Counted from the first letter of the stretch, positions 33,985-43,214 are shown. The stretch: DNA of 64,000 bases from Candidatus Ribeiella danica (GCA_016717335.1 JADKFS010000001.1:1240001-1304000), one strand, 5' to 3'. Notes: a model not told the origin generated them from the letters alone. Numbers and translations: made by a program.

Positions 33985-35991
33985 TTAGCTGTCGCGCGAC
34001 TCGAGCGCCATGGCGGCGATCTGCTCGCCCTTGGCGTTGGGCAGGTAGACGTACTTGCCGCCGAGCCAGCCGGCCAGCTGGCGGGCCTCGCCGCGGCTGA
34101 GGTAGCTGCGCTGCGTGTCGACGACGATCGACTGGATGTGCGCCTCGGCGAGCTGGCGGCCGAGGTGCTGCAGCTCGGTGGGGATGCCGTCGCGCTCGGC
34201 GCGCAGGCCGATGTTGGCGCGCCCGTCGGTGAGCATCACCAGCACGGTCTGGTGGATGCCGCGCCCGCGCGCCTGCTTGGCGACGTCGAGCGACCGCAGC
34301 AGCGCGGCGGACAGCGGCGTGCCCCCGCCGGTCGGCAGCAGATCGAGCGCGCGGCGGGCCAGCTCGACGCTCTGCGAGGGCGGCAGCAGCAGATCGGCGC
34401 CGTCGCCGCGGAAGGCCAGCAGCGCCACGCGGTCGCGGTGGACGTAGGCCTGCTGCAGCAGCGCCTGCACGGCGCCCTTGGCCTGGCGCATCCGGTGCAG
34501 CGCCATGCTGCCGCTGGCGTCCACCGCGAACAGGAACAGCGCGCCGGCCTTGGAGCGGAACTGCTTCACGCGCAGGTCGTCCGCGCGCAGCTTGACCGAC
34601 GAAGGGCGAACGACCAAGGGCGAATGATTCGTTGCATCGCCCGAGCTTTGGCCGTTGGTCTTTGGTCGTTCGTCGGCGGAGGGCGAATGATTCGTTGCAT
34701 CGCCCGAGCTTTGGCCGTTGGTCTTTGGTCGTTCGTCGTCCGTCCGCAGTCGCTGCCACGGCGCGGCGGCGCGCAGCGTGGCGGCGATGTCGATCCGGGC
34801 GCGGCGCGGGTCGCCGGGGATGGAGCGGATGTGCCGGCCGCGGGTGCCGCTGGTGGTGCCGCGCGAGCCGCTGCGCCCGCGCCGGAGCGCGAGAAACGGC
34901 AGGTCGGCCAGGTCGGGCGGCAGCTCGGAGGCGAGCGCGCTCAGCACCTGCTCCTCCGGGACGCTCTGGCTCTTGGGCTCGGATTGCTGCTGGTCGACGT
35001 CCGGCTCCTGGCTCTCGGGCGGCTGGCTGCGGTTCTCCTGCTCTTGCTCGGGCGGCGCCGGCTCAGGCGGCGGCTGCGGCATGCGCGTGGCGCGCGGCAG
35101 GATCACCAGGCGCACCGCCAGCTCCAGGTCCTCGTGCTCGACGCTCTCGCGCAGCCCCAGCGCGGCGGCGGCGCAGGCCGCGCGCACGGCAAACAGGTCG
35201 GCGCGATGCCCCTCAACCCCGAAGGCGAACGCGGCGCCGCTCAGCTGCTCGAGCTGCTCGTCGCTGATCCGCACCCCCGGCAGCTGCTCGCGCGCGGCGC
35301 GCACCAGGCCGCGCAGCAGCTCCAGCTCGTCGTCCCAAAGGTTTGAGGCCTGGGGGCTTGGGCTATCATTTCCCTCTGTTCGACCACGAGTCGATCGAGC
35401 CCGCGCCGCTGCGCCAAAGTCCCTGGCCCCAAAATTCCGGCGCACGACCTCGGCGCGATCCTGCGCGTTCACGGTCGACGGCAGCGTGAGCAGCAGGCCG
35501 ACCCGGTCGAGCAGGTGGCGCCGCGGCGCGCCCTCGGCCGGGTCGTAGGAGCCGATCAGCTGGAAGCTGGCGCGCGCGCGCAGGCTCAGGCCCTCGCGCT
35601 CCAGCCGCACCTCGCCGCTCTCGAGCGCCGCGAGCAGCAGGTTCGCGGTCATGTCGGGCAGCAGGTTCAGCCCGTCGACGTAGATCGTCCCGCCGTCGGC
35701 GCGCGCCAGCGCGCCGGCGCGCGCCACGCGCGAGCCAGCGCGCAGCGTCGCCTGGATGTCGAGGCCGCCGAGCAGCCCCTCCTCGTCGGCGCCGAGCGGC
35801 AGCTCGACGAACGGCCCGTCTCCACCCAGCAGGCCGCGAAAGCCGCGCGCCAGGCTGCTCTTGCCGCTGCCCACCGGCGCGGCGAGCACCACGCCGCGCA
35901 GGCGCGGCTCGACCGCCAGGAGCAGCAGCGCCTGCCGGGCGGCGTCCAGGCCGACCAGGGCAGGGAATGGAAGTGTATGCTGTGTTGCCAT
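33985..35991 (-). CDS. bchD: Magnesium chelatase subunit D, with in-frame repeat inserts
   Basis: The 668-residue protein has an N-terminal AAA+ domain that keeps Walker A APVGSGKSS (res 38-46). An acidic Pro/Gln-rich hinge follows (~310-350, PPEPAPPEQEQENRSQPPE), then a C-terminal VWA domain with the metal site DASGSM starting at Asp491. It assembles with BchI and BchH to insert Mg2+ into protoporphyrin IX. Two repeat-derived segments are present: ~200-218, and ~414-465, where a 63-bp unit encoding DERPKTNGQSSGDATNHSPS occurs twice. The start is 8 bp after the stop of the FGE-like gene, so translation is probably coupled. Confidence 0.92.
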   Translation of the reverse strand: MATQHTLPFPALVGLDAARQALLLLAVEPRLRGVVLAAPVGSGKSSLARGFRGLLGGDGPFVELPLGADEEGLLGGLDIQATLRAGSRVARAGALARADGGTIYVDGLNLLPDMTANLLLAALESGEVRLEREGLSLRARASFQLIGSYDPAEGAPRRHLLDRVGLLLTLPSTVNAQDRAEVVRRNFGARDFGAAARARSTRGRTEGNDSPSPQASNLWDDELELLRGLVRAAREQLPGVRISDEQLEQLSGAAFAFGVEGHRADLFAVRAACAAAALGLRESVEHEDLELAVRLVILPRATRMPQPPPEPAPPEQEQENRSQPPESQEPDVDQQQSEPKSQSVPEEQVLSALASELPPDLADLPFLALRRGRSGSRGTTSGTRGRHIRSIPGDPRRARIDIAATLRAAAPWQRLRTDDERPKTNGQSSGDATNHSPSADERPKTNGQSSGDATNHSPLVVRPSSVKLRADDLRVKQFRSKAGALFLFAVDASGSMALHRMRQAKGAVQALLQQAYVHRDRVALLAFRGDGADLLLPPSQSVELARRALDLLPTGGGTPLSAALLRSLDVAKQARGRGIHQTVLVMLTDGRANIGLRAERDGIPTELQHLGRQLAEAHIQSIVVDTQRSYLSRGEARQLAGWLGGKYVYLPNAKGEQIAAMALESRDS
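34596..34748. repeat. In-frame repeat insert in bchD with a 63-bp tandem duplication
   Basis: A heptamer-type hairpin (GACGAAGGGCGAACGACCAA and TTGGTCTTTGGTCGTTCGTC arms) has been duplicated. The unit starting GGGCGAATGATTCG occurs at 34,618 and 34,681 with near-perfect identity. The period of 63 bp keeps the frame. It lies between the hinge and the VWA domain. Confidence 0.85.
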
Positions 35992-35999
35992 AGGATCGT

Positions 36000-36746
36000 T
36001 TACTCACTGATACAGACGACTCGAAAGCCGCGCATGGGGCTGGCCAGCCCGGGCGAGCGCACGTGGCGGCTGGCGCAGCGCGCCATGGCCTGGTCGCCAT
36101 TCCAGCTGCCGCCCCGCACCACGACGCCATCCTGCCGCGTCGGGGCGAGCGAGCTGCCGGGGTACGGCCGGTACTTGCTGATCGTCCACTCCTCGACATT
36201 GCCGGCCATGTCGACGCAGCCGTAGGGGCTGGCATCGCGCGGGTGGCTGCCGATCGGCGTGGTCGCGCCGGCGCCGCCCTCGGCCGTGTTGCACAGGCTC
36301 GCCTCCCACTCGTCGCCCCACGGAAAGGTGCGCCCGTCGTCGGCGCGGGCGGCCTTCTCCCACTCGGCCTCGCTCGGCAGGCGGAACTCCTGGCTGGTGG
36401 CCGTGCTCAGCCAGCGGCAGTAGGCCCGCGCGTCGTTCAGGCTGATCCCGGTGACCGGGTGGTCGCGCAGCCGGGCCGGCGGCTCGTCGCCGTGCCAGTA
36501 GGGCGGCGTGGGGTGGTCGGTGGCGATCACGAAGGCCAGGTACTCGGCGCACGAGGCCGGGCCGCGGCTGATCCGAAACGCCGGCAGCTCGACCTGCTGC
36601 TGCGGGGTCTCCTCCAGGCACCACTCCAGCGGGATGCCGAATCGCAGGGCGCTCGCCCCGGCCTGCTCGGCGGTGGCGCCCAGCAGGAATGACCCGGCCG
36701 GCACCGCTACCAGCTCGGGGGCCAGCCGTCGCAATCGCTGAAACAT
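36000..36746 (-). CDS. FGE-sulfatase-domain protein within the bch operon
   Basis: The start is ATG 36746 after GAGG. The 248-residue protein has the formylglycine-generating-enzyme fold signatures: VPAGSFLLGATAEQAG, EETPQQQVELPAFRISR, PVTGISLNDARAYCRWLS, FRLPSEAEWEKAARA, TFPWGDEW, GNVEEWT and VVRGGSWN...RGFRVV. In true FGE two Cys five residues apart bind copper. Here the second is kept (ARCASRH) but the first position is Gln, so formylglycine formation is unlikely. It has no signal peptide and is cytosolic. Its place between bchI and bchD suggests an accessory role in Mg-chelation or pigment assembly, which is inference. Confidence 0.82.
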   Translation of the reverse strand: MFQRLRRLAPELVAVPAGSFLLGATAEQAGASALRFGIPLEWCLEETPQQQVELPAFRISRGPASCAEYLAFVIATDHPTPPYWHGDEPPARLRDHPVTGISLNDARAYCRWLSTATSQEFRLPSEAEWEKAARADDGRTFPWGDEWEASLCNTAEGGAGATTPIGSHPRDASPYGCVDMAGNVEEWTISKYRPYPGSSLAPTRQDGVVVRGGSWNGDQAMARCASRHVRSPGLASPMRGFRVVCISE

Positions 36747-36784
36747 AGTACCTCGTAGAAGGTTCTTGCGAACCTTACGCTTCC

Positions 36785-36829
36785 GGGTGGGGTTTGGGGG
36801 CGGGCGAAGCCCGCCCCCAAACCCCACCC
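36785..36829. repeat. Perfect hairpin between bchI and the FGE-like gene
   Basis: GGGTGGGGTTTGGGGGCGGGC-gaa-GCCCGCCCCCAAACCCCACCC forms a 21-bp stem with a 3-nt loop. A related hairpin is at 14,426-14,468. Because the operon continues beyond it, it could partially terminate transcription or stabilise upstream mRNA. Confidence 0.75.
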
Positions 36830-36838
36830 TTATATTGA

Positions 36839-37966
36839 TTAGGCGCCGATCGCCTCGGCCACGGCCCGCTGCACGCGCGTGTCGTCGCCGCTCATATCCA
36901 GCGGGTCCTTGCGCAGCCGGTGCCGCAGGGACAGCAGCGCGACGCGCGTAATATCGACCGGCAGCGCCGCCTCGCGCCCCTCGAGCGCGGCCAGCGCCAC
37001 GGCGGCGCGGCAGAGGGTCAGCTCGCCGCGGTGGCCGTCGATCGAGAGCGCCACGCACAGCCGCGCCGCGGCCAGCAGCGTCTCGTCCGGCAGGGCGACC
37101 GCGGGCAGGCGCTTCTGGGCCGCGCGCAGCCGGCGCTGCAGCCGGGCCTGCTCCTTGTCCCAGCGCTCGGTGAAGGCGAACGGGTCGCTATCGAACGCGC
37201 GGCGGCGGCGCACGATCTCGACCCGCTCGGCCACCTCGTCGATCGTGGTGATGCGCGCGTGCAGGCCAAAGCGGTCGAGCAGCTGCGGCCGCAGGTCGCC
37301 CTCCTCGGGGTTGCCGCTGCCGATCAGCACGAAGCGCGCCGGGTGGCGCACGCTGATGCCCTCGCGCTCGACCACGTTGACGCCGCTGGCGGCCACGTCG
37401 AGCAGCAGGTCGACCAGGTGATCCTCCAGCAGGTTGACCTCGTCGATGTACAGGAAGCCGCGGTTGGCGCGGGCCAGCAGGCCGGGCGCGAACGACTGCA
37501 CGCCGTCTACCAGCGCCCGCTCGATGTCCAGCGAGCCGACCACGCGGTCCTCGGTCGCGCCGAGCGGCAGGTCGATCACCGGGACCGGGCGCACTGAGGC
37601 TTGCGGCTTGAGGCTTGGGACTTGAGGCTTCTTCCCGTTCCCAAGCTTCAAGTCCTTCGCGTCAAGCCCCACCGGGTGGCAGTGCGGGCAGAGCGGCGAG
37701 GGCGAATCGGGCGCGCAGTTGTAGGGGCAGCCGGCGATCACGCGCATCGGCGGCAGCAGCGCGGCGAGCGCGCGCACGGCAGTGCTCTTGGCCGTGCCGC
37801 GGTGGCCCATCACCATCACCCCGCCGATGGTCGGGTCGACCGTGCAGAGCAGCAGGGCCAGCTTCAGCTCGGCCTGCCCGACGATCGCGGTGAAGGGGTA
37901 GACCGGCACGCTCGTGTCAGTCTTGGGAGCAGTTCCATTCGTCGCAGTGTGTGTTGCAGTTGTCAT
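36839..37966 (-). CDS. bchI: Magnesium chelatase ATPase subunit I
   Basis: The start is ATG 37966 with AGGAAG upstream. The 375-residue AAA+ ATPase has Walker A GHRGTAKST (res 54-62), Walker B in GFLYIDEVNLL, sensor GSGNPEEGDLRPQLLDRFG and the family motif CPYNCAPDSPSPLCPHC. It drives Mg2+ insertion with BchD and BchH. Residues ~101-125 (LKLGNGKKPQVPSLKPQAS) come from an inverted heptamer array at 37,592-37,662, placed in the loop before the VIDLPLGATEDR strand. The rest aligns without gaps to family expectations. Confidence 0.95.
   Translation of the reverse strand: MTTATHTATNGTAPKTDTSVPVYPFTAIVGQAELKLALLLCTVDPTIGGVMVMGHRGTAKSTAVRALAALLPPMRVIAGCPYNCAPDSPSPLCPHCHPVGLDAKDLKLGNGKKPQVPSLKPQASVRPVPVIDLPLGATEDRVVGSLDIERALVDGVQSFAPGLLARANRGFLYIDEVNLLEDHLVDLLLDVAASGVNVVEREGISVRHPARFVLIGSGNPEEGDLRPQLLDRFGLHARITTIDEVAERVEIVRRRRAFDSDPFAFTERWDKEQARLQRRLRAAQKRLPAVALPDETLLAAARLCVALSIDGHRGELTLCRAAVALAALEGREAALPVDITRVALLSLRHRLRKDPLDMSGDDTRVQRAVAEAIGA
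37592..37662. repeat. In-frame heptamer inverted repeat in bchI
   Basis: Left arm GAGGCTTGCGGCTTGAGGCTT and right arm CCCAAGCTTCAAGTCC belong to the GGCTTGG heptamer family. The segment is open in the bchI frame. Confidence 0.8.
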
Positions 37967-37977
37967 CGTCTTCCTAC

Positions 37978-38068
37978 TACCGAGGCAAGGGGACAAGGAG
38001 ACAAGGAGTGCGGCCTGATCTCGGAATTATGCCCCTCGTCTCAACATCTCCTTGTCTGCTTGTCTGGG
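37978..38068. repeat. 8-bp units between bchI and pucC2
   Basis: GGGGACAAGGAGACAAGGAG on one side and CTCCTTGTCTGCTTGTCTGGG on the other form a short inverted pair that fills the gap between bchI and the downstream end of the transporter gene. Confidence 0.65.
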
Positions 38069-39370
38069 TCAGGCATCTCCCGCCAGGGCGACCAGCTCGG
38101 TCAGCGTCGGCTGCCGGCTGCGGAAGGCGCTCACGTCGACCAGCCGCAGCAGCAGCAGCGAGCCGGCCAGCATGATCGCCTCGATCAGAAACACAGTGAT
38201 ATAGCCATTGCTCAGGCTGCCGGTGGTCGCCGTGACGATATCGCGCACGACGCCGCCCATCAGCATGCCGGCCCCGCGCGCCAGCGAGTCGGCCACGCCC
38301 CACGCGCCGATGAACAGGCCGACCTGCTCGGACGTGGTCATGTCGAGCATCAGCGCCAGGTTGGTCGATGTCGCGATGCCAGTGCCGAAGCCGAGCGCGG
38401 CGACCCCCGGCACGAACAGCGCCTGGAGGTCGAGCAGCCCGCTGGCGGCGATCAGCAGCAGGCCGGCGGTAGCGATCAGCGCGCCGAGCAGCGCGCCGGT
38501 CTTCTTGCTCAGCCAGCGGCTCAGCAGCAGCCCCTGCAGCAGCAGCGCGACCAGCGTCATCGCGCCCCAGGTGGCCGTGAGCTGGGTGGTCTCGCGGACC
38601 GACATGCCGAACTCCTGCGCGCCGTACGGCTCCAGCAGGATGTCCTGGCCCAGGATCGCGGACAGCATCAGGATCAGGTAGACAAAGAACAGCCGTGCCT
38701 GCGGGTTGCCCAGCACCGCGCGAACTGCGGCGCGCTGGCTCTGGCGCGACTGCTCGGCCGGCTGCGCGGCGCGGCGCGGCTCCAGCCCGACCAGCCCGAG
38801 CGCCGCCAGGCCCAGCGCGGCCAGGCCGCCCATCCGGAAGACCCGCACGAGCTGCGCGTCGCTGTAGGGCTCGAGCGCGCGGCTGGTGATGATCGCGGTG
38901 ACGATGATGCTGGTGATCATCATGAACCACATGATCGCGATCGTGCGCGAGCGCTGCTGCTCGGTCGACATGTCGCTGGCGAGCGAGAGGTACGCCACCA
39001 CCGCCAGGTTGTAGCCGAGGCCCCAGGCGCCGAACGCAAACACGCCGACGAGCACGCCCAGCGCGAAGTTATCCGCCATCAGCAGCGCAACGTGCGGCGT
39101 CACCACCGCGCCGCCGACGCACAGCAGCGTCCCCAGCGCGATGTAGGGCGTGCGGCGGTAGCCGAACAGCGGGTGCGTGTCGGAGTACTGGCCGATCCAG
39201 ACCTGCATCGGCGAAAGGAGGTACGGCAGCACCACCAGCACCGCGACGACGCTCGCCAGGATGCCCAGGTTGTAGATCATCACGCGGTTCAGCACGCCGT
39301 TGATCAGCACGAACGTCATCGCCACGGCGACGTGCAGCAGGCCCAGCCGGATGTTCTTGAAGATTGACAT
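38069..39370 (-). CDS. pucC: PucC/BCH-family major facilitator transporter (second copy)
   Basis: The start is ATG 39370 after AAGGGTGGGG. The 433-residue protein has about twelve membrane helices and the PucC hallmarks NRVMIYNLGILASVVAVLVVLPYLLSPMQVWIG and GYRRTPYIALG. These proteins are needed for assembly of light-harvesting complexes, possibly by handling bacteriochlorophyll, and were once thought to be transporters. A homologue opens the operon at 56,824. Two divergent copies in one operon may serve different pigment-protein complexes. Confidence 0.88.
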   Translation of the reverse strand: MSIFKNIRLGLLHVAVAMTFVLINGVLNRVMIYNLGILASVVAVLVVLPYLLSPMQVWIGQYSDTHPLFGYRRTPYIALGTLLCVGGAVVTPHVALLMADNFALGVLVGVFAFGAWGLGYNLAVVAYLSLASDMSTEQQRSRTIAIMWFMMITSIIVTAIITSRALEPYSDAQLVRVFRMGGLAALGLAALGLVGLEPRRAAQPAEQSRQSQRAAVRAVLGNPQARLFFVYLILMLSAILGQDILLEPYGAQEFGMSVRETTQLTATWGAMTLVALLLQGLLLSRWLSKKTGALLGALIATAGLLLIAASGLLDLQALFVPGVAALGFGTGIATSTNLALMLDMTTSEQVGLFIGAWGVADSLARGAGMLMGGVVRDIVTATTGSLSNGYITVFLIEAIMLAGSLLLLRLVDVSAFRSRQPTLTELVALAGDA

Positions 39371-39384
39371 TCCCCACCCTTTCC

Positions 39385-39476
39385 CGACAAGGTGACCGGG
39401 TGACAAGGTGACCGAGTGACAGTGTTCGCCTCGTCACCTTGTCACCTTATCATCTTGTCACCTTGTCACTGAGGGC
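39385..39476. repeat. 8-bp arrays spanning the 3' end of the second bchH
   Basis: GACAAGGTGACCGGGTGACAAGGTGAC and CACCTTGTCACCTTATCATC stretches form an inverted pair. The last codons of the second bchH (DKVTR) and its TGA stop at 39,450 lie inside it. Confidence 0.75.
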
Positions 39477-42400
39477 GACCCCCTCCAGCCGGTCCTCCAT
39501 ATCGCCGTAGATCTCCTGCAGCGCCGCCAGCGTCGCCTCGTCTGCATGCCACAGGCCGCGGTCGTTGGCCTCCAGCAGCCGCGAGACGGCGTTGCGGGCG
39601 GCCTGCGGGTTGGCCTGCTCGAGCCGCCGGCGCATCGTCTCGTCCAGCACGAACGTCGCCGCCGCCTCGTCGAACACCCACGGCGCGACGACATCGCTCA
39701 CCGCGCTCCAGCCCAGCAGGTAGGTGAAGCGGCTGCCGATCTCGGCCGCACCGGCGTAGCCGTGGGACAGCATGCCCTCGTACCAGCGCGGGTTGAGCAG
39801 CTTGCTGCGCGCCTCGACCCGCAGCAGCTCGGCCGCGCTGGCGATCTTGACGCCGCCGGTGTAGCTCTCGGCGTAGCTGAGCGGCACTGACGCGCCGCGC
39901 TCGCGCTCGGCTGCCATCTGCAGCGCGCCGCTGTGGCCGTAGTAGTGCTGCATGTCGGTCAGGCCGTACTCGACGCTGTCGATCGCCTGGAAGACATGGT
40001 CGACCGTGCCGAGCAGGCCGCGCAGCAGCTCGGGCGCGGCAGCGCCGTGGCGGTCGCCGCCGTAGGTGTAGCCGCCGCGCTGCAGGTAGGTCTCGGCCAG
40101 CTCGTCGCGCGTCTCCCAGGCGCTCTCGTCGATCAGCTCGTCCACGCCGGTGCCGTAGCGGCCGGGCGCCTGGGTGAAGATCCGCGCGGTGGCCTGCTCC
40201 CAGCTGTGGCCCTGGGCCTGCAGATCGAGCGTGTGGGCGCGGATGAAGTTCTGCTCGGGCGGCTCGTCGGCCGCGGCGATCCGGCGGAACAGGTCGTCGA
40301 CCAGGTCCAGACTCATCTGGAAGGTGTCGCGGAAGATCGGGCTAATGTTCAGCAGCACGTCGACGCGCGGGCGGCCCAGCTCGGCCGGCGGGATCAGCTC
40401 GTAGCGCCAGATCTTGCCCTGCCCGTCGCGCTCGGGCCGCGCGCCGGCCAGCGCCAGCACGACGGCCAGGCTCTCGCCCTCGTTCTTGATCGTGTCCATC
40501 GCCCAGAGCGTCTGCGCGACGGTCTGCGGCAGCGCGCCGTGCTCGTCCTGGTGGCGCCGCAGCAGCAGGTCGGCCGCCTGGTCGCCGCGCGCCAGCGCGG
40601 CATCGCTCGGCAGGCGCCAGGGGTCGATGCCGTGGATGTTGCGGCCGCTCGGCAGCGCGCCCGCCCCGGCGCGCACCGGGTCGGCGCCGAAGGCCGGGCG
40701 GACGTACCCGCCGGCCAGCGCGCGGACCAGCGCGCCCAGCTCGTCGCTCTCGGCCATACGCTGCAGCAGCAGTTTGCCGTGGGCAATGAGCGCCGCCGAC
40801 GAAGGGCGAACGACCAAGGACGAAAGGGCGCTCTCCCAGCTTGGGCGAGCGGTCGTCGCCGGCTGACTCTTTTCGTCCTTGGTCATCGGTCGTTGGTCCA
40901 GGACGAACCGGCGCACGAACTCAGCGCGCGCTCTGGGGATGTCGGCCGGGGCCACGCCGGCGGCGGCCAGCAGCCCCGCGAGGCCGGGGGCGCCGTCGCG
41001 CGGCACGTCGAGCGCAGCCTCGACCAGCGCGGCCGCCCGCTCGGGCGCGGGGACGCCGCCGAACACGTGCAGGCCGTCCAGGATCAGCCGCTGCTCCAGC
41101 TCGTCCAGGTAGGCGCTCAGGCGCGCGCGGTAGGAATCATCCGGCTCGTCGGCGCCGCGCGGCAGGTCGGGCAGCTCCGGGCACGCGGACGCGGCCCCTG
41201 CTTCCAGAGCGGCGCGCGTCTGCGCCAGCTGCTTGTACAGCCCGGCCCGCGCGTAGGGCGGGACCGCGTGGCTGACGATCGTCGCGTAGCCGCGCCGCTT
41301 GGCGATCCCCGCCTCGGAGGGGTTATTGAGCGGGTAGAGGTACAGGTTCGGCAGCTCGCCCAGCAGCACGTCCGGCCAGCACTCGGCGGTCAGGCCCAGC
41401 TGCAGGCCGGGCATCCACTCGGCGGTGCCGTGCATGCCGACGTGCACGATCGCGTCGGCGCGCCAGACCTCGCGCAGCCAGCGGTAGAACCCGACGTACT
41501 GGTGGTGCGGCGTGAAGTCGTGCTCGAACAGCAGCCGCATCGGGTCGCCCGGCACGCCCATCGGCGGCTGCACGCCCACGAACAGGTTGCCCAGCTCGAA
41601 TCCGTCGATCCGGATCGCGTCGGGGCCGAGCGGCGCGATATCGCCGGGCGGGCTGCCCCAGTAGCGGTCGACCCGCGCGGCGGCGGCGGGCGGCACGATC
41701 CGCCGGTAGTCGGCCAGCGCGAGCGCGTAGGAGTCGCCGACGGGGACGCCGCGGGCGCCCAGGCGCGGCAGATCGGCGTCGTGATTCTCCAGCGCGCCGA
41801 TGCGGCGGGCCAGCTCCGCGGGGCTGGCTGGCGCGCCGGTCACCGTGTAGCCCTCGCCGCTCAGGCGGCCGAGCAGCGCGTGCAGCGAGGCCGGCACGTC
41901 CAGCAGCGCGGCGGTGCCGAGCTTGCCCAGGCCGGGCGGGTAGTTGTAGAGCACCAGCGCGACCCGCCGCTCGGCCGGCGGCTTGCGGCGCAGGCTGACC
42001 CAGCCGGCGGCCTGGCGGGCCGCGCGCGCCAGCCGGTCGGGCGTGGCGACGATCTCCTGCCCGCTGATCGCGCCGATCACGACCGGCGCGATGCTGCCGT
42101 CCATCTCGGGCAGGTCGTACATGATCACCGCCTGCATCGGCGCGACGCCGTTCGCGCGCCAGTGCCGCTCGTCCTGCATCTGCAGCGGCTGGACGATCAT
42201 GTAGGGCACGTCGATCGCTGCCAGCAGGTCGCTGGCCTTCTCGTGGTACTGGCCGGGCTTGGTCGATCCGGCCGGCCCGCCGACCAGCGGGAAGCCCATC
42301 GTGCTGATCAGCAGGTCGATCCGCTCGCGCGCGATCCACTCGCGCACGGCGACGTGCGCCTCGATCCCGCTGACGAAGATCGGCAGCACCGCCAGGCCCT

Positions 42401-43214
42401 GCCCCTCCAGCTCGCGGATCAGGTCGCCCAGGTAGCTCAGCCCCTGCACGACGTGCTTGCGGAAGGCCAGCAGCGCCACGAGCGGGCGGTCGGGCGAAGG
42501 GTTAGCGCCTTTGGTCTTTGGCCTTTGGTCTTTGGCCTTCCGTCGACTGTACCATTTGAGGAACGCGTGCGGATCGGCGAACAGCTCGTCGGCGTCGGGG
42601 TGGAAGCAGCCCATCATCGGGATCGGCCGCACCGGCGCGACCTCGAGCGGCTGGCCCAGGCAGTCGCGCAGGATCAGGCGCACCATCTCGGTCAGGTTCG
42701 GCGCGTCGGGCTGGTTCCAGTACAGGTTCACGCTGAGCCAGGTGCGGAAGTCCTTGAGCTTGGCCGGCATGAGCGGCAGCAGCTTGGCGCTGATCTTGGT
42801 CAGCTTGGTGTAGGCGTACAGCGTGTCCTCGTCGCGCCCGCGCGTGATCAGCTTGAGGATCATCTGCATCGGCTTGGGCAGCGCGCTCTTGCCGCCGGCC
42901 ACGCGGTACTCGCCGACGCGCGTCAGCTCCATCACCTCGGGCATGCTCTCGAAGGCGAACACCGTCTTCGCGCGCGAGCGCGCGAGCTGCTCGGCCAGCC
43001 AGGCGGCCTGGTCGCGCATGTTGATCAGCGTGATGAACAGCACGTCCGCGCCGGCGATCGCGCGGGCCAGCGCCGGGTCGCGCTGCTCGACGTGGCCGTC
43101 GTGGAAGCGCATGATCCGCACGTCGACGCCGCCCGCGCGCAGCCGCCGCTCGACGTCGCTCCAGAGGTGCGCGTTGAACCGCTCCATGCCCGTGATGAAT
43201 GTTAGATTGATCAT
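39450..43214 (-). CDS. bchH: Magnesium chelatase subunit H paralogue (second copy)
   Basis: The 1254-residue protein is a CobN/BchH-type giant subunit. It starts MINLTFITGMERFNAHLWSDVERRL and contains PIPMMGCFHPDA, DALFLISTMGFPLVGGP-like and HVGMHGTAEWMPGLQLGLTAECWPDVLLGELPNLYLYPLNNPSEAGIAKRRGYA. The ending is VVAPWVFDEAAATFVLDETMRRRLEQANPQAARN. BchH binds protoporphyrin IX and is the catalytic body of Mg-chelatase. It differs clearly from the neighbour at 43,425. Green bacteria carry several BchH isoforms (BchH, BchS, BchT); which one this is cannot be decided. Repeat inserts add residues ~223-240 and ~767-806. The C-terminus and stop are repeat-encoded. Confidence 0.88.
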   Translation of the reverse strand: MINLTFITGMERFNAHLWSDVERRLRAGGVDVRIMRFHDGHVEQRDPALARAIAGADVLFITLINMRDQAAWLAEQLARSRAKTVFAFESMPEVMELTRVGEYRVAGGKSALPKPMQMILKLITRGRDEDTLYAYTKLTKISAKLLPLMPAKLKDFRTWLSVNLYWNQPDAPNLTEMVRLILRDCLGQPLEVAPVRPIPMMGCFHPDADELFADPHAFLKWYSRRKAKDQRPKTKGANPSPDRPLVALLAFRKHVVQGLSYLGDLIRELEGQGLAVLPIFVSGIEAHVAVREWIARERIDLLISTMGFPLVGGPAGSTKPGQYHEKASDLLAAIDVPYMIVQPLQMQDERHWRANGVAPMQAVIMYDLPEMDGSIAPVVIGAISGQEIVATPDRLARAARQAAGWVSLRRKPPAERRVALVLYNYPPGLGKLGTAALLDVPASLHALLGRLSGEGYTVTGAPASPAELARRIGALENHDADLPRLGARGVPVGDSYALALADYRRIVPPAAAARVDRYWGSPPGDIAPLGPDAIRIDGFELGNLFVGVQPPMGVPGDPMRLLFEHDFTPHHQYVGFYRWLREVWRADAIVHVGMHGTAEWMPGLQLGLTAECWPDVLLGELPNLYLYPLNNPSEAGIAKRRGYATIVSHAVPPYARAGLYKQLAQTRAALEAGAASACPELPDLPRGADEPDDSYRARLSAYLDELEQRLILDGLHVFGGVPAPERAAALVEAALDVPRDGAPGLAGLLAAAGVAPADIPRARAEFVRRFVLDQRPMTKDEKSQPATTARPSWESALSSLVVRPSSAALIAHGKLLLQRMAESDELGALVRALAGGYVRPAFGADPVRAGAGALPSGRNIHGIDPWRLPSDAALARGDQAADLLLRRHQDEHGALPQTVAQTLWAMDTIKNEGESLAVVLALAGARPERDGQGKIWRYELIPPAELGRPRVDVLLNISPIFRDTFQMSLDLVDDLFRRIAAADEPPEQNFIRAHTLDLQAQGHSWEQATARIFTQAPGRYGTGVDELIDESAWETRDELAETYLQRGGYTYGGDRHGAAAPELLRGLLGTVDHVFQAIDSVEYGLTDMQHYYGHSGALQMAAERERGASVPLSYAESYTGGVKIASAAELLRVEARSKLLNPRWYEGMLSHGYAGAAEIGSRFTYLLGWSAVSDVVAPWVFDEAAATFVLDETMRRRLEQANPQAARNAVSRLLEANDRGLWHADEATLAALQEIYGDMEDRLEGVALSDKVTR
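40796..40912. repeat. In-frame heptamer inverted repeat in second bchH
   Basis: Arms GACGAAGGGCGAACGACCAA and TTCGTCCTTGGTCATCGGTC are complementary around a ~45-nt loop. The frame encodes FVLDQRPMTKDEK and SSLVVRPSSA at the two arms, peptides also seen in dinG and bchD inserts. Confidence 0.85.
42494..42547. repeat. In-frame heptamer array in second bchH
   Basis: TTTGGTCTTTGGCCTTTGGTC heptamers encode AKDQRPKTKG-type residues after the FLKWYSRRK strand. The frame is kept. Confidence 0.8.

Noticed and set aside
36000..36746. Genuine formylglycine-generating enzyme
   Set aside because: The first copper-binding Cys is replaced and there is no sulfatase in the window.
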